The notes under the pieces are model-generated. The model did not search any database and was not told the origin of the DNA. It saw only the letters and a list, made by a program, of their open reading frames with translations. The position numbers and the translations under genes are program-made. Below, in pieces: positions 1 to 13,400 of a stretch of 64,000 bases of DNA (positions within the stretch are counted from its first letter, which is position 1; each line of letters opens with the position of its first letter). Source of the DNA: Pisaster brevispinus (taxonomy: Eukaryota; Echinodermata; Asteroidea; Forcipulatida; Asteriidae); assembly GCA_023634235.1 (NCBI GenBank), contig JAMKCF010000002.1:10677091-10741090 (forward strand), given 5' to 3'.

Positions 1-1402
1 AAGGTGTTGTATTGGATTAACCCCTAAGTGCTTATTTAAGCAGCTTAGAGGTCCTTCAGACACAGTACTAAAGTCGGTTTTAAGGCAGTTTTAACTCATT
101 CGGGTTTAACTTTATGTGTCTGAACGCTCTTAAAACTTAACCCAATCGGGTTGAACTTGAACGAGTTAAATCAGTCGGCGAGGGTGGTTTATCTTTTAGC
201 ATGGTGTGTGGACAGAATAAAAATTTTCGCATCCGCTTTAACTCGCAACAGATGACCGCTGACCTGTGTAAGGTGGCTAAGTAAATATGCCTACGTACGC
301 CTCAACGTGCGCCTCCACAGGGCCGTGTGCGTGCTTTTAAGAATAAACCGGATGTTGTTGTGTTGGGTCATGGTGCTGTTTGACCTCTTAAAACCGAAGG
401 TAAACCGTAACGGGTTTAACTTTGAGCTATCTGAAAACAAGGTGGTTTTATTTTTACGACCGCGCCCCACTGCTCGTAAAGTTAAACCGGTCTAACTTTA
501 GTACGCTGTCTGAACATGGCCTTAATGTTGTATGCTTCCCAGGGAGTTGAGAAAGTTTGAGGAATGGTCTAAGTATGCCCAATGAACAAGGATAATAATT
601 ATGTTGTATAAGTTTCTTGATCTAGCTACTAGGATATGTGCACCATATAAGAACCAAGTATTATTATTATTATATTGTTATTTCCAAAATTGTATGATGC
701 ACAGTTGTTTTGTTTTTTATAAGTATTGGGAGATGTAGGGGACGAGGGGGTTTGTAAAATGAGGAACTCACTGTATGACCTTGTTATTGTAAATAAATTA
801 GCTCACCTATTGTATTTTCAGTAGGACTGTAAAATGCATTCACCACTGCTGGGCCAGAACCAAATCTGAGGAAAACAACAAACGAAACCAGACACCTATT
901 AATTTGCGCGATAAACACTTTCTGTGTCCTGCAAGTTGGTACCCACTGTCACCTTGCTAAATGTGGATGGGTTTGACCTTCTTGATGAATTCTGCTTGAG
1001 TTTTTTGGGCTGTTTCTCAATGAGCAGGCACTGTATTCAACTTAAACTTTAACAGGTTAGTTTTTAAAGCTTTGCATCACTATGACAGAAGAGCAACATC
1101 CCGACGTCGTTCATCGATTGGAGTCATGCCCTGCTGTTTTCTCAACAAGTAGGCACTGTACTCAACAGAAACTTTCAACGGTTGCTTTAATTGTATCTTT
1201 CTTGATCATTCCGCCTATAAATCGGCATTACGCTGACAAAAACCAAACGGTGACCCTACCTTCAAGGTGAGAAGGTGGGCAGTAAACTGCAAACCTGCTA
1301 TTGTATCACTGGCTTATAACTGGTATCTTTATCTACTGTTTGGATCAAGATAAACGCATACCCCGTGGCATAATTGATGCAAGCGAAGCGGCCCGTGCTT
1401 AC
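1..1402. repeat. Intron/flank left of the last visible M13 exon, with degenerate repeats
   Basis: No coding exon is recognisable here. The M13 gene must continue beyond position 1, because the catalytic zinc-site exons are not in the window. Between about 60 and 540 a loose motif (GGTTTAACTTT followed by a CTGAAC-like end) recurs near 105, 410 and 487, suggesting a decayed repeat or foldback element. The rest is AT-rich sequence without a feature I can name. Confidence 0.4.
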
Positions 1403-4400
1403 CCGTCTGTTTCAACTGGCTTTCGAAGAGATGCAAAATATTTATCCAAGTCTCTCTTCGTGTTCTTCATGGCATTCTCAAAATACTTATCTGCTTCCAT
1501 GTCTAACACCTAGCAATGAGTAAATAATAATATTAATCATTTGATTTATTGAGCGCCTCACGCTGAACCAACCCCCAGGCGCTTTACAACATTAACAACT
1601 TCTTAAGAGTAAACAGTTTAAAAGTCCAAATTATCTCAATCCAATTTCGCAAAAACAAATATTAATAATACACCGTTCTCACATAGTGCTTTCCACAAAA
1701 CCGATCATTCTTTGAAACTTTTAGACTTTTAGTCCTGATTACACAGAAACAATAATTCTCTAAAGCGTTTAATCAAAGACATACCCCTTTGTAGTGGTCG
1801 TCAAGTCTGGTATCGTTCAGGATCCAGTCCGGATAGCCAATGTTTACCTTCATGGCATCAGCCTAATACACACACCGGAATAAGAGGCCATTCAAATTTA
1901 TCAACATTTCGACAAACAAACAAACCGAACACTTCTTCACGACCCCCCCAAACCCCCAACCCACCTGAAAGGGTACGCAAGTAAATGGAGAATTCTACTA
2001 TTGTGTTCATATGTGCAGAATGCAGTGGTAAGCAGAGCCATAAACTGGGCCAGGCTGAGGGAGTGTAATTTTGACTATACAACCCATAGAATGACTTTAC
2101 TTCAAGTCTAGTTCTGCTGTTGATTCATGCATGGGAAGCTGGCTGTATGACATTGGATATGGTGGCTGGGAGTGAGGTATAGCTGGCACTTGTTTCGATT
2201 CCGCAGTGATCTGTACAAATCAATGATCTTTCTGTGAGTTTAGCCATTGACTGCCGCCATGATACAAACAAATAAAACCAACATTTTATTTTAGTTTAGA
2301 AAGCGTAAACCAGCCGCAAACTATGCTTTTGATAACTGTGAAAGGTCCCAAACTAACATTTAAAGTTCAAGATATTAAAATTTTCCAGTTTACTAGCGAA
2401 GTATATCTTTATGCTTTTGGAGGGACAGAGGGCGCCCTTCGGGTGATGGAGGTTATTTCTGGCTGTCTGGCAGGTTGGATTTTTAATCCTTTTTTTCTTC
2501 AGTTTCTACATGCCATCCTATGTTATCATTGTCACAGGGATGTGATAAGCTGTTGAGAAAAAACCTGAACTCTAAGCGCAAAGAGCGAAAGCATGCGAGC
2601 ATGAAGCCCAATATTAACATTTATCTTTGGTTTTAAAAGCCCTACTCTACAATCTGGGCGTTATTTTATGGTTTTATCTTCATTTTTTTATGAATTTGAT
2701 CTTTAAAAAACAGCCATTCTAACAGCCATTCTACAAGGTACTTTCATTTTTATTTCTGAATCCTTTTTTTCACCCGAGGGTCGCCCACCCATCACCCATC
2801 ACCCATCATCCCTCAGGGTTTCCTTTGATTCCTTGATCGACGGACGACCACCAGAGACTGCCCATTAACTATGACGGCAGCCATCACTACACTAGTATTT
2901 TTATGCTGCTTATGGGGAATTTTTGATTGCTCAGGAGACACTCAGTCTCCGACTTGTACCCTGGCACATGATCAGAAATCTTGTGTACGCTATCCAGCTT
3001 GTAGACAGAAAAGGAAATTTATAGGCAAGCCTGTCATCTATTACGTAAATCATGTTGCCACTTTTCAAGATCAACTGTTTTTAGACGGTGATATTGAATT
3101 AAACCCAGGGCCGTCTTCACTTCACGGAGAACCACTTCATCCTGACAACACTTGTACTTTTGATGCAGTTAAAAACAGTGCTGGGCTTAAAAGAGCTCAC
3201 CTAAACATCAATGGTCTGTACGGGAAATTAGACCAGTTGCGGGTAATGCTGTCAAATCAACCTCTTCATATACTGGCTCTCTCAGAGACTAAACTATGTG
3301 ACCCCATCTGCTCAAGCGAACTCCACATTAATAGCTATACAATGATCAGGAAAGACAGAACTCGACGAGGTGGTGGTGTAGCTTTCTTTATTCACCAAAA
3401 TATCAACTCTACTTTAATTCAAGACCCCTGTTTGGAAGAACTTGAAAACTTAGCACTTCTAGTTTCTACGCCAAGTTCAAATTCTCTGCTCATCTCTACT
3501 GTTTATCGACCGCCATCTTCACCTGTTTCATTCTTTGACAATCTTGAATCTACACTGGAATTGTTTAGCTCCATATGTACCAATATTATCATCATTGGTG
3601 ACTTGAATTGTGACTTCAATTCAACTTCCCCTCGTCTGACACGCCTGAAGGAATCAATGAGTCTTTTCAATTTGAAGCAGATAGTCCCAGAGGCTACAAG
3701 AACTACATCTAACTCATCTTCTCTGATCGATGTGATACTCACTAATAATTTGACTATTCACTCTGATTGCAAAGTCATTCCTTGTGCTGTTAGTGATCAT
3801 GATCTTATTTACACTAATATCAAGTTTAAAATCCCTAGCCAGTCACACGTCGAAAAATCATTTAGAAGTTTTAAAAACTTTGATCCAGATACATTCAAGA
3901 ATGACCTAAATGGGATCCCATGGGCATTTTTGAGAGATGTGGATGACCCTAACATTGCCTGGAACATTTTTCACAATTTGTTTAATATCGACTGCAATAA
4001 GAATGCTCCTTTTGTAACAAGGCGTTTTAAAGCTAATTTACCTAAATGGCTAGAAAACAGAACTGACATTTTTCACTTAATGCATGAACGTGATGTAGCC
4101 AAAATTAATGCTCGGAGAACTAAACCTAAAGAGGACTGGGATAGGGCTAAGAGTTTGAGAAATGATGTCACTAGTCTATGTACAGCTGCTAAAATTGATT
4201 TCTATCAAAACCATGTTCGCGTTAATCAAAATCACAGCAAAAAGTTATGGTCAGGTTTAAGAGGGATTCTCCCTAATAAGAAAAACACGAATCTTCCTAA
4301 CACTTTCATGATCAGACAATGACGAGGATGTTACAGATCCACAAACCATAGCAGACAGTTTTAACAATTTTTATGTAAACATTAGTAATGTATTGTTAGC

Positions 4401-7400
4401 TAATATCCCTAATGTCGCAGATCAAGATCCGTGTTCTTATTTAACTCGTTGCTCTACCAGTTTTTCATTTTGCAGTATTAATCTAGATTTTGTTCTTAAG
4501 GAGACTACTAGGTCTCGAAAATCATCGAAAAAGCTGTCCACGCCCAACTTCTCCCATACCTTACCTCTAATAACCTCCTATCCCCAAACTAATCCGGTTT
4601 CAGACCTGGGTACTCCACACTTGCAGCAGTGGCTCATGCTCATGACAATTGGCTTCATCATATTAACAATGGTAATTTAGTTGGGTCAGTATTTATTGAT
4701 TTACAGAAAGCTTTTGACACTGTCAACCATAGTATACTTTTACAAAAGCTTTCATTCTATGATTTATCCACCTCAGTTGTTGATTGGCTGTCATCTTATT
4801 TATCGGGAAGGACGCAACTAGTCTGTTTCAAATCAAAACTCTCTTTAGCCAACCCCATTACTTCTGGCATACCACAGGGATCAATTCTAGGGCCCCTGCT
4901 TTTTTCACTTTATATTAACGACTTGCCTAAATGTCTTAATCACTGCAACATTGATATGTATGCAGATGATACACTCATCTATTATGGTGACAAGAACACT
5001 GATGTCATTGAAAGTAAACTGAACGCAGATCTTCTCAGTTTGACTAATTGGCTGCAGGCAAACAAACTTACCCTGAATCCTAATAAAACAGAAGTCATGC
5101 TCGTTGGTACTACTCAAAAGCTCAAAAAGAGCAATCCCCTTACAGTTTTGATTTCAGGCCAAATAATACAAGTAGATTCTCATAAACATCTAGGTATACT
5201 CCTAGACAACAAGCTAAACTTCAATGAACATGTGAACAAACTTTGCAATAAACTAAATTCCTCAGTTGCCTTGCTCGCCAGAACAAGGAAATTTATTAAC
5301 CAGCAAACAGCCTTTTTGTTATACAATGCTTTGGTTCTTCCCCGTATAGACTACTGCTGCATGGTGTGGGGTGCCAGACCAACTCTTGTCAACAAAATTC
5401 AAAAACTCCAAAATCGTGCCCTTCGCATTGTTCTCAAGCTTCCCCCCTCTCCTCAACAAACTTAATTTTTAGTAATGTTAACACTATGACCGTTTCTCAG
5501 CGCATCCACTTCCAACTTGCCTGCCAGGCTTTTAAGGCTTCCATTGGTGTTGCTCCGGACTATCTATGCCAGAGACTTGACCGGATTAGGCCTTGTGATC
5601 GTCCAACTACCAGGGCAATCACACAGGGAAATTATATTGTTCCCAAACCTAAATGTGAACTTTTTAAAAACAGCTTCAGTTACAGAGCTCCCTCTTTTTT
5701 AAATGGTATTCCTTTAACTACTCGTTCAAACTCTTATTCTTCATTTCGGCGTTTGCTGAAGGAAGGTAAGGCTTGAACTGCTTTCACACTATTTTATGAT
5801 AGGTCTTTTGTACATTGTTAGTTTTTTTTTATTTTTACATATCCCTATTTGTTGTTTTCTTTTTTTTATGTGAGGGCTCCAAATGATCAGCTGTGCTGGA
5901 TGGGTCACCCTCGTTAAATATGGTTTAAATAAATAAAATAAATAAATAACACCTCTTTTCTTCTTTAAATTTTTGCAAAACATAATAAAATAGTATGACC
6001 TCTGACCTTTTCAGCAGCAACTTTTTTATCTTTTTCATCCATCCAATCGTTTGTTTGTAGCATGGCCTTGAAGGCTGCTTTCAAGTTGTTGACCATCGTA
6101 AGTGTCTGAAAAACAAATTTGAACAAATCGTAGTAGTTGCATCAGGTGGTGTTCTCCCGTAACAGTGGTCCGCTGGCCAAAAGCCAGCTAAAACACCTGA
6201 GGACCAGTCAAAATTCACTCCAACTGGTCCGGCTGGCTAGGTCAGTGTTGAAAAGCATCCCTATTGACTATGAAATATAGACCGATGAAAAAGCTGGTGG
6301 ACCAGTGAAATGACAAGCTAACAGGTCCTGCTGGCCAGTCACTGAAATAGTTAAGGGCAGACCTCATCAGATTTATTCAGAATGTTTCAATGTGTTGGCA
6401 CATGTGACAATAGACTTTTTAAAAACCCTCACCTTGATCCAATTTTTTCAAAAAGTTAGATTTTGTTGTATACTTTCATTCTCAAGTTTTTTTTTCTATT
6501 TCATTTAAAACCAGAATTGTAAAAATCACTGGCAGTTGTTCATGTTAAAACAATTTGGTAACGGTAGGGTTTAACTTAATTTCTTTCCAGCAAAACAGTG
6601 ATTTGAATGATGAAAAAAAAATGATGGCAACTGAAAAAATGATTATTCAAAGATACTGGGGTCGATTTCACAAAGACAGTCCTAACTTAGCACTTGTCCT
6701 AGGAGTTATTAAAAACTTAAGGCTAGTCCTAAGTTATGACGACTAACTCGTCCTAACTCGAGATAAGACTAGTCTTAACTCTTTGTGAAATCCACCCCAG
6801 GATTGGTAGAGCAGACAGTGTTGTTTTGTGTGATCAACCAAGTACATGAAATAACAAACCTGTACAAATTTGGGGTTAATCCGTTGTGTGAGTCAGGAGA
6901 AAATAGTGAAAAACCATACACAATTTTCAGCATGTAAACACATTGTCCTTAATTTGGGTTGGAACAACTAAAATCAGCCGGTGCTTTTTTAGGTTTTTTA
7001 GATACAGTTTTCTCTAATATGACTGCATTTCAGAGGGGAAATATTTCACAGAGAAAACAAAAAACACTTCCTAATCAGTAAACTTTCAACTAAAACTAAA
7101 CAATGTTTTTCTTTTATCCTTATATACTTTTTGAGGCTTTGCATGGTGAAGTATCAATGTATATTTGGTTTGAGGTATTAAACACCATGTGTATATCTAC
7201 TAGCTATGTAGATTTGTTCTTAGAGAACTAGGTCTTGCTTTTTATTCTACTGTCGCGGAGTAGATTTTGGAAAATCGGGAGACTACTTCGGGAGACTACT
7301 TAGTTCAGAAAAGAACTGTCCAGCTTATTAGCTACTACCTGGGCGGAGGGTAGGAAATCAGCCGGGACTACTACTTTAGCTTAATAGTGGATCGGCTCGA

Positions 7401-10400
7401 GGGGACTTCTCTTTAATAACTTCACTGCCGCGGAGTGAGTTCTTTCCTAGTTCTCTAAGAACAAATCTACATAGCTAGTAGATATACACATGGTGTTACC
7501 GCAAACCGAATATCTATTGTCCTTACCAATCTAGTATAACACCTTTACATTACATGCCTGTTCATGGAAGGAGAAACAGGGGAAGAAAAAAGCTCAACAA
7601 TACAGACGTAGTTGCCCCGGACATCGGGCTGCTTCCAACTGATCTTTCCAGCTTAATAAGGGACAGATAAGAATGGTAAAATCTCAACATGATTCGGACC
7701 TCGGTCAGCTGGAAAGAGAGAAATATGTCTGTACCTTTTCTTTTGCATTTGGCGGGAAGTTTTCCACCACATAGAGCCGACCTGTGGCATATTTTAAGGT
7801 ATATGACTGCACACCCCTGATGCATCTTTTCCATCTTGCAGTACTTGTTGTTGTTCCGTATAATGTGTTCGTGAAAGCCTGGGAGATGTCCAAGAACCTT
7901 TGTCCGAGCAAACTTATAACCCCATGGACGACTTCGCCCACAAGATAGTTTACGATGACTCTGATTGTAAGACATGGAGAGAAGTGATGGTCAGACTTGA
8001 TGAAGTGTTTCATACATGTAATATTTCTAAACCCTTGTAGTATGGCGGGTAGGCGATGGGATTGTACCCGTTGATGATACAAACATGGGATTTGGCCATA
8101 GATGTATATATAGGAACTAGAGGGCGCACTGGTAATGCTACGTGCACAAAGACGACGGGATCGCAAGGAGACACACACGCCATTTTGTACGATGGCAACA
8201 TTGAACACAAAATCTGCGGTGTGCTTGCTAAATACACATTATGCGGTCTAAAAAAAAATGAGAGGCTGTATTAAAGTTGTTTTGTGGGGTTTAGGTTATT
8301 CGTATTAATAGAGGATGAACACACATGCCATGAAGGAATTTAATTCTAAAATATTATATTTATTCAGGGATTATTTAGGGGACTACAGGTCCATTGCAGA
8401 GTTGCCATTTGAAAAAAAAATTTCGGTAGTGTATATTACGCCATTTTCAAAATGGCTGCCACTGACCTTGCCCTTCTACCCATTGGCTATATAATGCCCA
8501 GGGCTCGAATTTGGGGGAAATATCCACAAGACCGCAGGGCTTGTAGCTCAAATTTTTACAAGACCAGAATTAGAACAAGCACCAAGAGAAAATCTATCTC
8601 ATTTTTTACGTGTAGTACTAGATACTGAAAGAATTGACAAATATTCATCAGACTCATGGTCAACATTTGTTCACAAACAAAATATTACACAATGAGCTGG
8701 CCTATTGGGCCCTATTCTTTAATAGAAAAACACAAGACATCCGGGCTTGTTTTGTTTGACCTCGGGCCTGTGGTCCAGTGTTAATTTCGAGCCCTGCAGG
8801 CCCATAGCAAATTTGTCCTTTGAAGAATAATAAGAAGTGTAACAAGCCATTTTCAAAAATTTCAAAATGGCTGCCATTGACCTTGTCATTCTACCTACAT
8901 TGGCTATAAGGCAATCACAGATTTGTCCTTTGAAAGTATATAGGCAGAACGGCAACCTATGGTAGCCATTTTGAAAACTGCTTGTTGTTCTATCTATATA
9001 TTTCTGCAAACAACAAATCTGCCATGGTACTACAGCCAAATATTTTTCTCATAACATACTCTGACTGTGTGCCAAATTTCATGCCTGTATCATCAAGTGC
9101 ACAATTTCCCTCAAATGTTTCCGTCTCTCCTACTACTGTATCAAAGGGCAAAACACTCTAACTACCCCAGTAAGCTGAGATTCAAACCTTTTATCAGCTG
9201 TAAAAAAACAAAGTTTAACTACTCCTTGTCGGATAACGTGTTTATCCGCAATTTCTTTTAATGCCCGGAACAACTTCGGATTTCCTCCATTTATTTATCC
9301 AATCGGACTTTTCATTGTGTACCGTGCACAGGCAGGCACCTACCATGACGCACAAAGTACTTTTTTCAGTAACAAAAGGCTGAAAGCAATAAAAACGGCT
9401 CCTGACAAAAAAAAGGAGCATTACTGTTACATATTTGTTGCTAGAATTACCCCCAAAGGGATGTTTTCCAATCCCCTGCAGAATTTAACCTTCCTATAAT
9501 GACTATCGAATGGCAGAAAACCTATCAAACTTTCTCACACAGTCCTGAAACACAATTTCGCACATTAATTTCTTACGCCCTTTCTCCAGTCACCTTTTCG
9601 GTACATCGTTCGTCTGTGCACTCGACGATTTCAATTTATAATAGTGTTGCTGAATATTGTTAATTTTTCGTGTGTTTTACATTATTTTATTTAGACAGTC
9701 ATAATCAGATGTGCTAGACGGGTTACCCACCATGAAAATGAAATGAAAATTTCAAATAATGAACTAAGTAAACGTGGCCACCTACCTCTTAGGTTGGCCT
9801 TCCAACCACTCTGTAACGTTCTTCAGAAAGTCTGGCGACCCATTAATGATGCGCTCATTGACTGGTAGGGGTGTGTCTTCGTCATTTAGCAGCTGATTGA
9901 AGTACGAACCCCAATTTATCTAAAACAACCAAATTAACCAGAAAAAGGTTTTGAGCCATTTTATATAATTCCTTTATATTTCTTCAGAGGAATCAGGCTT
10001 TTCCACAGACTCATCCACACCTGTGAATAAACTGTATAAACAAATTCATTTGAGTTTAACCCTCCTACATGTACTCTTACTAACATTTTCCAACACTGTA
10101 TAGATTCCTTTCAACAACTTCACACGCAGCTACTGTCTGCCAGGCTCACCATTTTGGGAGTCAGATTGCTGGGAAATTTTGCTTGATTTTTTTCACACTT
10201 GAATTACAAACCCAGCAAACTTCTGGGGTATAGCCATTTATTTGGAAATACACCCCATGTAGCTACCCAGGGTTAACATACCGAACCACTTTTTGACTGG
10301 TCCTCGGGTGTTTTAACCAGCTTTTGGCCAGCAGACCACTGTTAAGGGAGAGCGCTGATCAGATAGATCCAAACCTAACATTGCAAAATACTGTTTCATT

Positions 10401-13400
10401 GTTGATTGCCTACCAGTGGATAGGTGCTGTTCAGCTCTTGAAGAGTGAAGACATTGTACCGCTTCTCACTGTCCCTCCTCTCTGACTTTGGAACGAGCAT
10501 CTGGACAAAATATCATAAAATTAATGATGACCAAGATATTTAAAGCATTTCTATTGGTTGACAATGAGTGACCTAATAGTGATGAACAGCCCCCTTAGCA
10601 AAATAGGGCCCCTGAACATGAATTAGAAAAAGATCTATCAACAAGGAAGAAGTCACAGTTACAAACAATTATTTTATTATAATTAAAAAATGTTCACATG
10701 TCTGAGCACTGAAGATCCGATATCACAATGCCATGACCCAAACATGAAAGTAAAATTAGGTAACTTTTTCCGTCCATTATTGAAAATTTAGGGTAATTCC
10801 AAACAAAACTAAAAAAATTAAATAAAAGTTTAAGGGTAATTTTTAAAAAGTTGCAATTATTGGAAAAACTGCCAAGCATAATGGTGCAAAGTGGTCCCCT
10901 ATATTGTGTATCTTGTTATGACACTTGTGCCCTTGAGCAAACCACTTAACCATAATTGCTTCAGAAAAAGTTGGGAAGGTAGTGCACTCTGCTCTACCAG
11001 CCAGGCTCCTAGTGGATGATACCCATGCCTACATCCTTACAGATTGTGAAGGGGGTAACCCTGTTTCAGCCCCAGGAGTAGGTGTCAATGTGTCCCTGGT
11101 GACAGTTGATTTAGGTCGATGGCTCAAATCAGTTAAGTGTAGCCCTCACCTTGAAGTGGCCGTCCGGCCTTGAGATGTTAGGCGATATCTCAATAAAATA
11201 AATATATAACAATTTTATTTAATCACTAGGGGCCCAATTTCAAAAATCCTATAAGCAGACGCTTTCTGCTAACAGAGCGGCCATTAGCAGAATTTCCATT
11301 TCATAACCACTGCTAACCGTAAGCAAAGCAAAAGCACGCTAGCTTGCCAGTGGTTCTTGTAAGGAGATGAGTGATACAACAATGCAATTTCCATTGTGAG
11401 TGCCGACGTGCGCAGTCAAATCATCTTGATAGCTTATGATATCAGGCAACAGACCACAAGGGAAACTAACTGGGTAAGTTCTAAATAATGTTGGGTTGAA
11501 CAAAGAAAAATTGACTAGAGCAGGACTTGAACCTGCAATCTCCGGATTAACGTGCAGGCGCTCTACCAACCGAGCTATTTAGCCCTAATGTTGGTGGTCT
11601 CCCTAAATTTGTCATTATCTTTGTTCAGGGGTGCCACTTAGAAGCCATTCAACCTGTACCTGCCGTATAGACAGGGATAACACTCAAGTTTAATATAAAA
11701 CCTGGGAAGCGGCAGCAGAGGGATCACCTTAAGGGGATGCTACTTTTTGTATTTCAAATATCAAGTAATAAACCACAAGGAAAAGTGACTGGGTAAATTT
11801 TAAACAATTTTTGGTTGAATAAAATAGGGAGACCACCAACATTAGGGCCAGATAGTTCAGTTGGTAGAGCACCAGTACGTTAATCTCGAGGTCACATGTT
11901 CAAGTACCGCTCTCGTCAATTTTTCGTTGTTCAACCCAACATTATCGTTGATGAAATACACTTTGCTCATGCAGGTTTTTCTGCTACAGTAAGCACAACA
12001 ATGTGATTACCAGTGAACAGCTTGATGAAATCGGGCTAGGGTGTTTTAAAAAAATATATATCTTACTCTTGCAATAGCGGTTTCAAACTCCAAAATCTCC
12101 TGCATTTGTTCAGTTGCAGCTGCTGGCTCAGCTCCCAAGGCGAGTGCCACATCCACCATGTATTTCTTATAAGCTTCCCTCTCCTACATTACAATAATTT
12201 AAAAATATGTATTTACATGTATAATAAAAATAATAACTAGTATTTAGTACGCTCTCCATAGTACACTGTATGACAGCGTTTACACAAAATAATCATACAC
12301 AACATACAACTGAATTTCATCAGAAAAGGTACATACACGATGTTTGAATGGGATAGGGAAAAGAAAAGGGCTTAAGTTAACTATACAGGGAAGGAGTATG
12401 TATAAAAACTAGTAGGAGAGATGGCCTTAGCTTTTGATCTAAGCCGGACTTTCGTCAGAGGAACAAGCACACACAAAAACATATCCATTTATAGCAAAAA
12501 AAGAGGAGCAAAAAATTATGGGAAGGCATCCAGAAAAAAGCGGGAAAATTATAGCCAATCAAAGTTATTAATTTACAAACAATGAGGTGGCTACTAACCA
12601 ATCAGAGTAAAGAAGTCGGGACAAAAGGATGGTCGATACGAGAAAATTTAAATGGTGGATTACTGGACCATCAAGGTGGTAACTGTATTCAGGGTAATGC
12701 GGGAAACATGAAAGGGGCAGGGTTAGGGGGCAGGGTTAGAGGGCAAGCTGCATCAGGGATAATGCAACTAACATAGGGGGGGAAGAATAGAAGGTAATTC
12801 TGGGACACTCTGTGAAATGGGGGGTGATCATAGAAGAACAAAATCAATGTACAAGATGATAGAAATTAAAAATAGGTAGAGGAACCTGTGGTTATTAAAA
12901 CATGTGGAGAGAAAAAGGTTATGGACAGTTTGATTTGATAATATTAATAATATAATAATCACTTGGGTGGGATTCGAGCCTACGACCTTTGCATTGCTAG
13001 AGCAGGTGTCTTACCACTAGACCACAGAGCTAGCCTGATGGCAAGAGGTAGTTCGAATCCTTAGCAGCGGGTTCTGCAACGATTTAATAGATGGGTTCGA
13101 ATCCCACCCGAGTGATTTGCCTGCGGATTTTTTTTCACAGATATCAGGAGAGTACTGAGTATACAGTGCTTAATAAACATCGGTGTAAGGATAAAAACAA
13201 ACTAAATCACAGTAATAATAATAAGTATTTACATTTGGTGTGTTGTGGTCGAGCAGTTGAGCACACCAGAATCAAGCTCTGACATTTCTGATCAGCAGAG
13301 TGTCCCTGTCTTGGCACTTGTGTCCTTAAGCAAGACAACTAAACCATTATTGCTTCGTCCTTCGGATGGGACATGAAGCCGCCGCGGTGTTTCTGGCAGT

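Larger units (their letters stand above)
2760..5949 (+). mobile_element. CR1/L2-type LINE with 2A motif, degraded
   Basis: Non-LTR retrotransposon in the M13 intron between exons at 6007 and 1862, antisense to the gene. It encodes a leader with a 2A motif, an apurinic-type endonuclease and a reverse transcriptase with the YADD box at 4959-4970. It ends in an (AAAT)n-type tail at 5925-5949, the usual tail form of L2/CR1-like elements. The copy is dead: a frameshift and stop near 4312-4322, about 50 codons missing from the N-terminal part of the RT near 4510, a nonsense codon at 4590-4592 and another frameshift near 5455. The 5' boundary is a guess, based on the pyrimidine/ACCCATC-rich stretch near 2765. 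The tail stops only 57 bp from the exon at 6007. Confidence 0.85.
6007..9785. other. M13 intron tract with MITEs
   Basis: Besides the exons at 6007-6105 and 7735-7960, this tract holds repeats listed separately (6655-6802, 7153-7519, 8440-8990, 9640-9765). Near 6170-6360 and again at 10290-10345 there are related stretches rich in CTGGCCAG/CCAGTGGTCC, a dispersed low-copy repeat. I see no further coding exon. Confidence 0.4.

Noticed and set aside
7562..8208. Longer minus-strand frames around the 7735-7960 exon
   Set aside because: They read through both splice sites into intron; only 7735-7960 matches the M13 family.
11514..11590. tRNA gene on the minus strand with good A and B boxes
   Set aside because: The same tRNA-like head plus the same non-tRNA tail recurs at 11832 and 62753, and the acceptor-stem ends do not pair well, so it is a SINE head.
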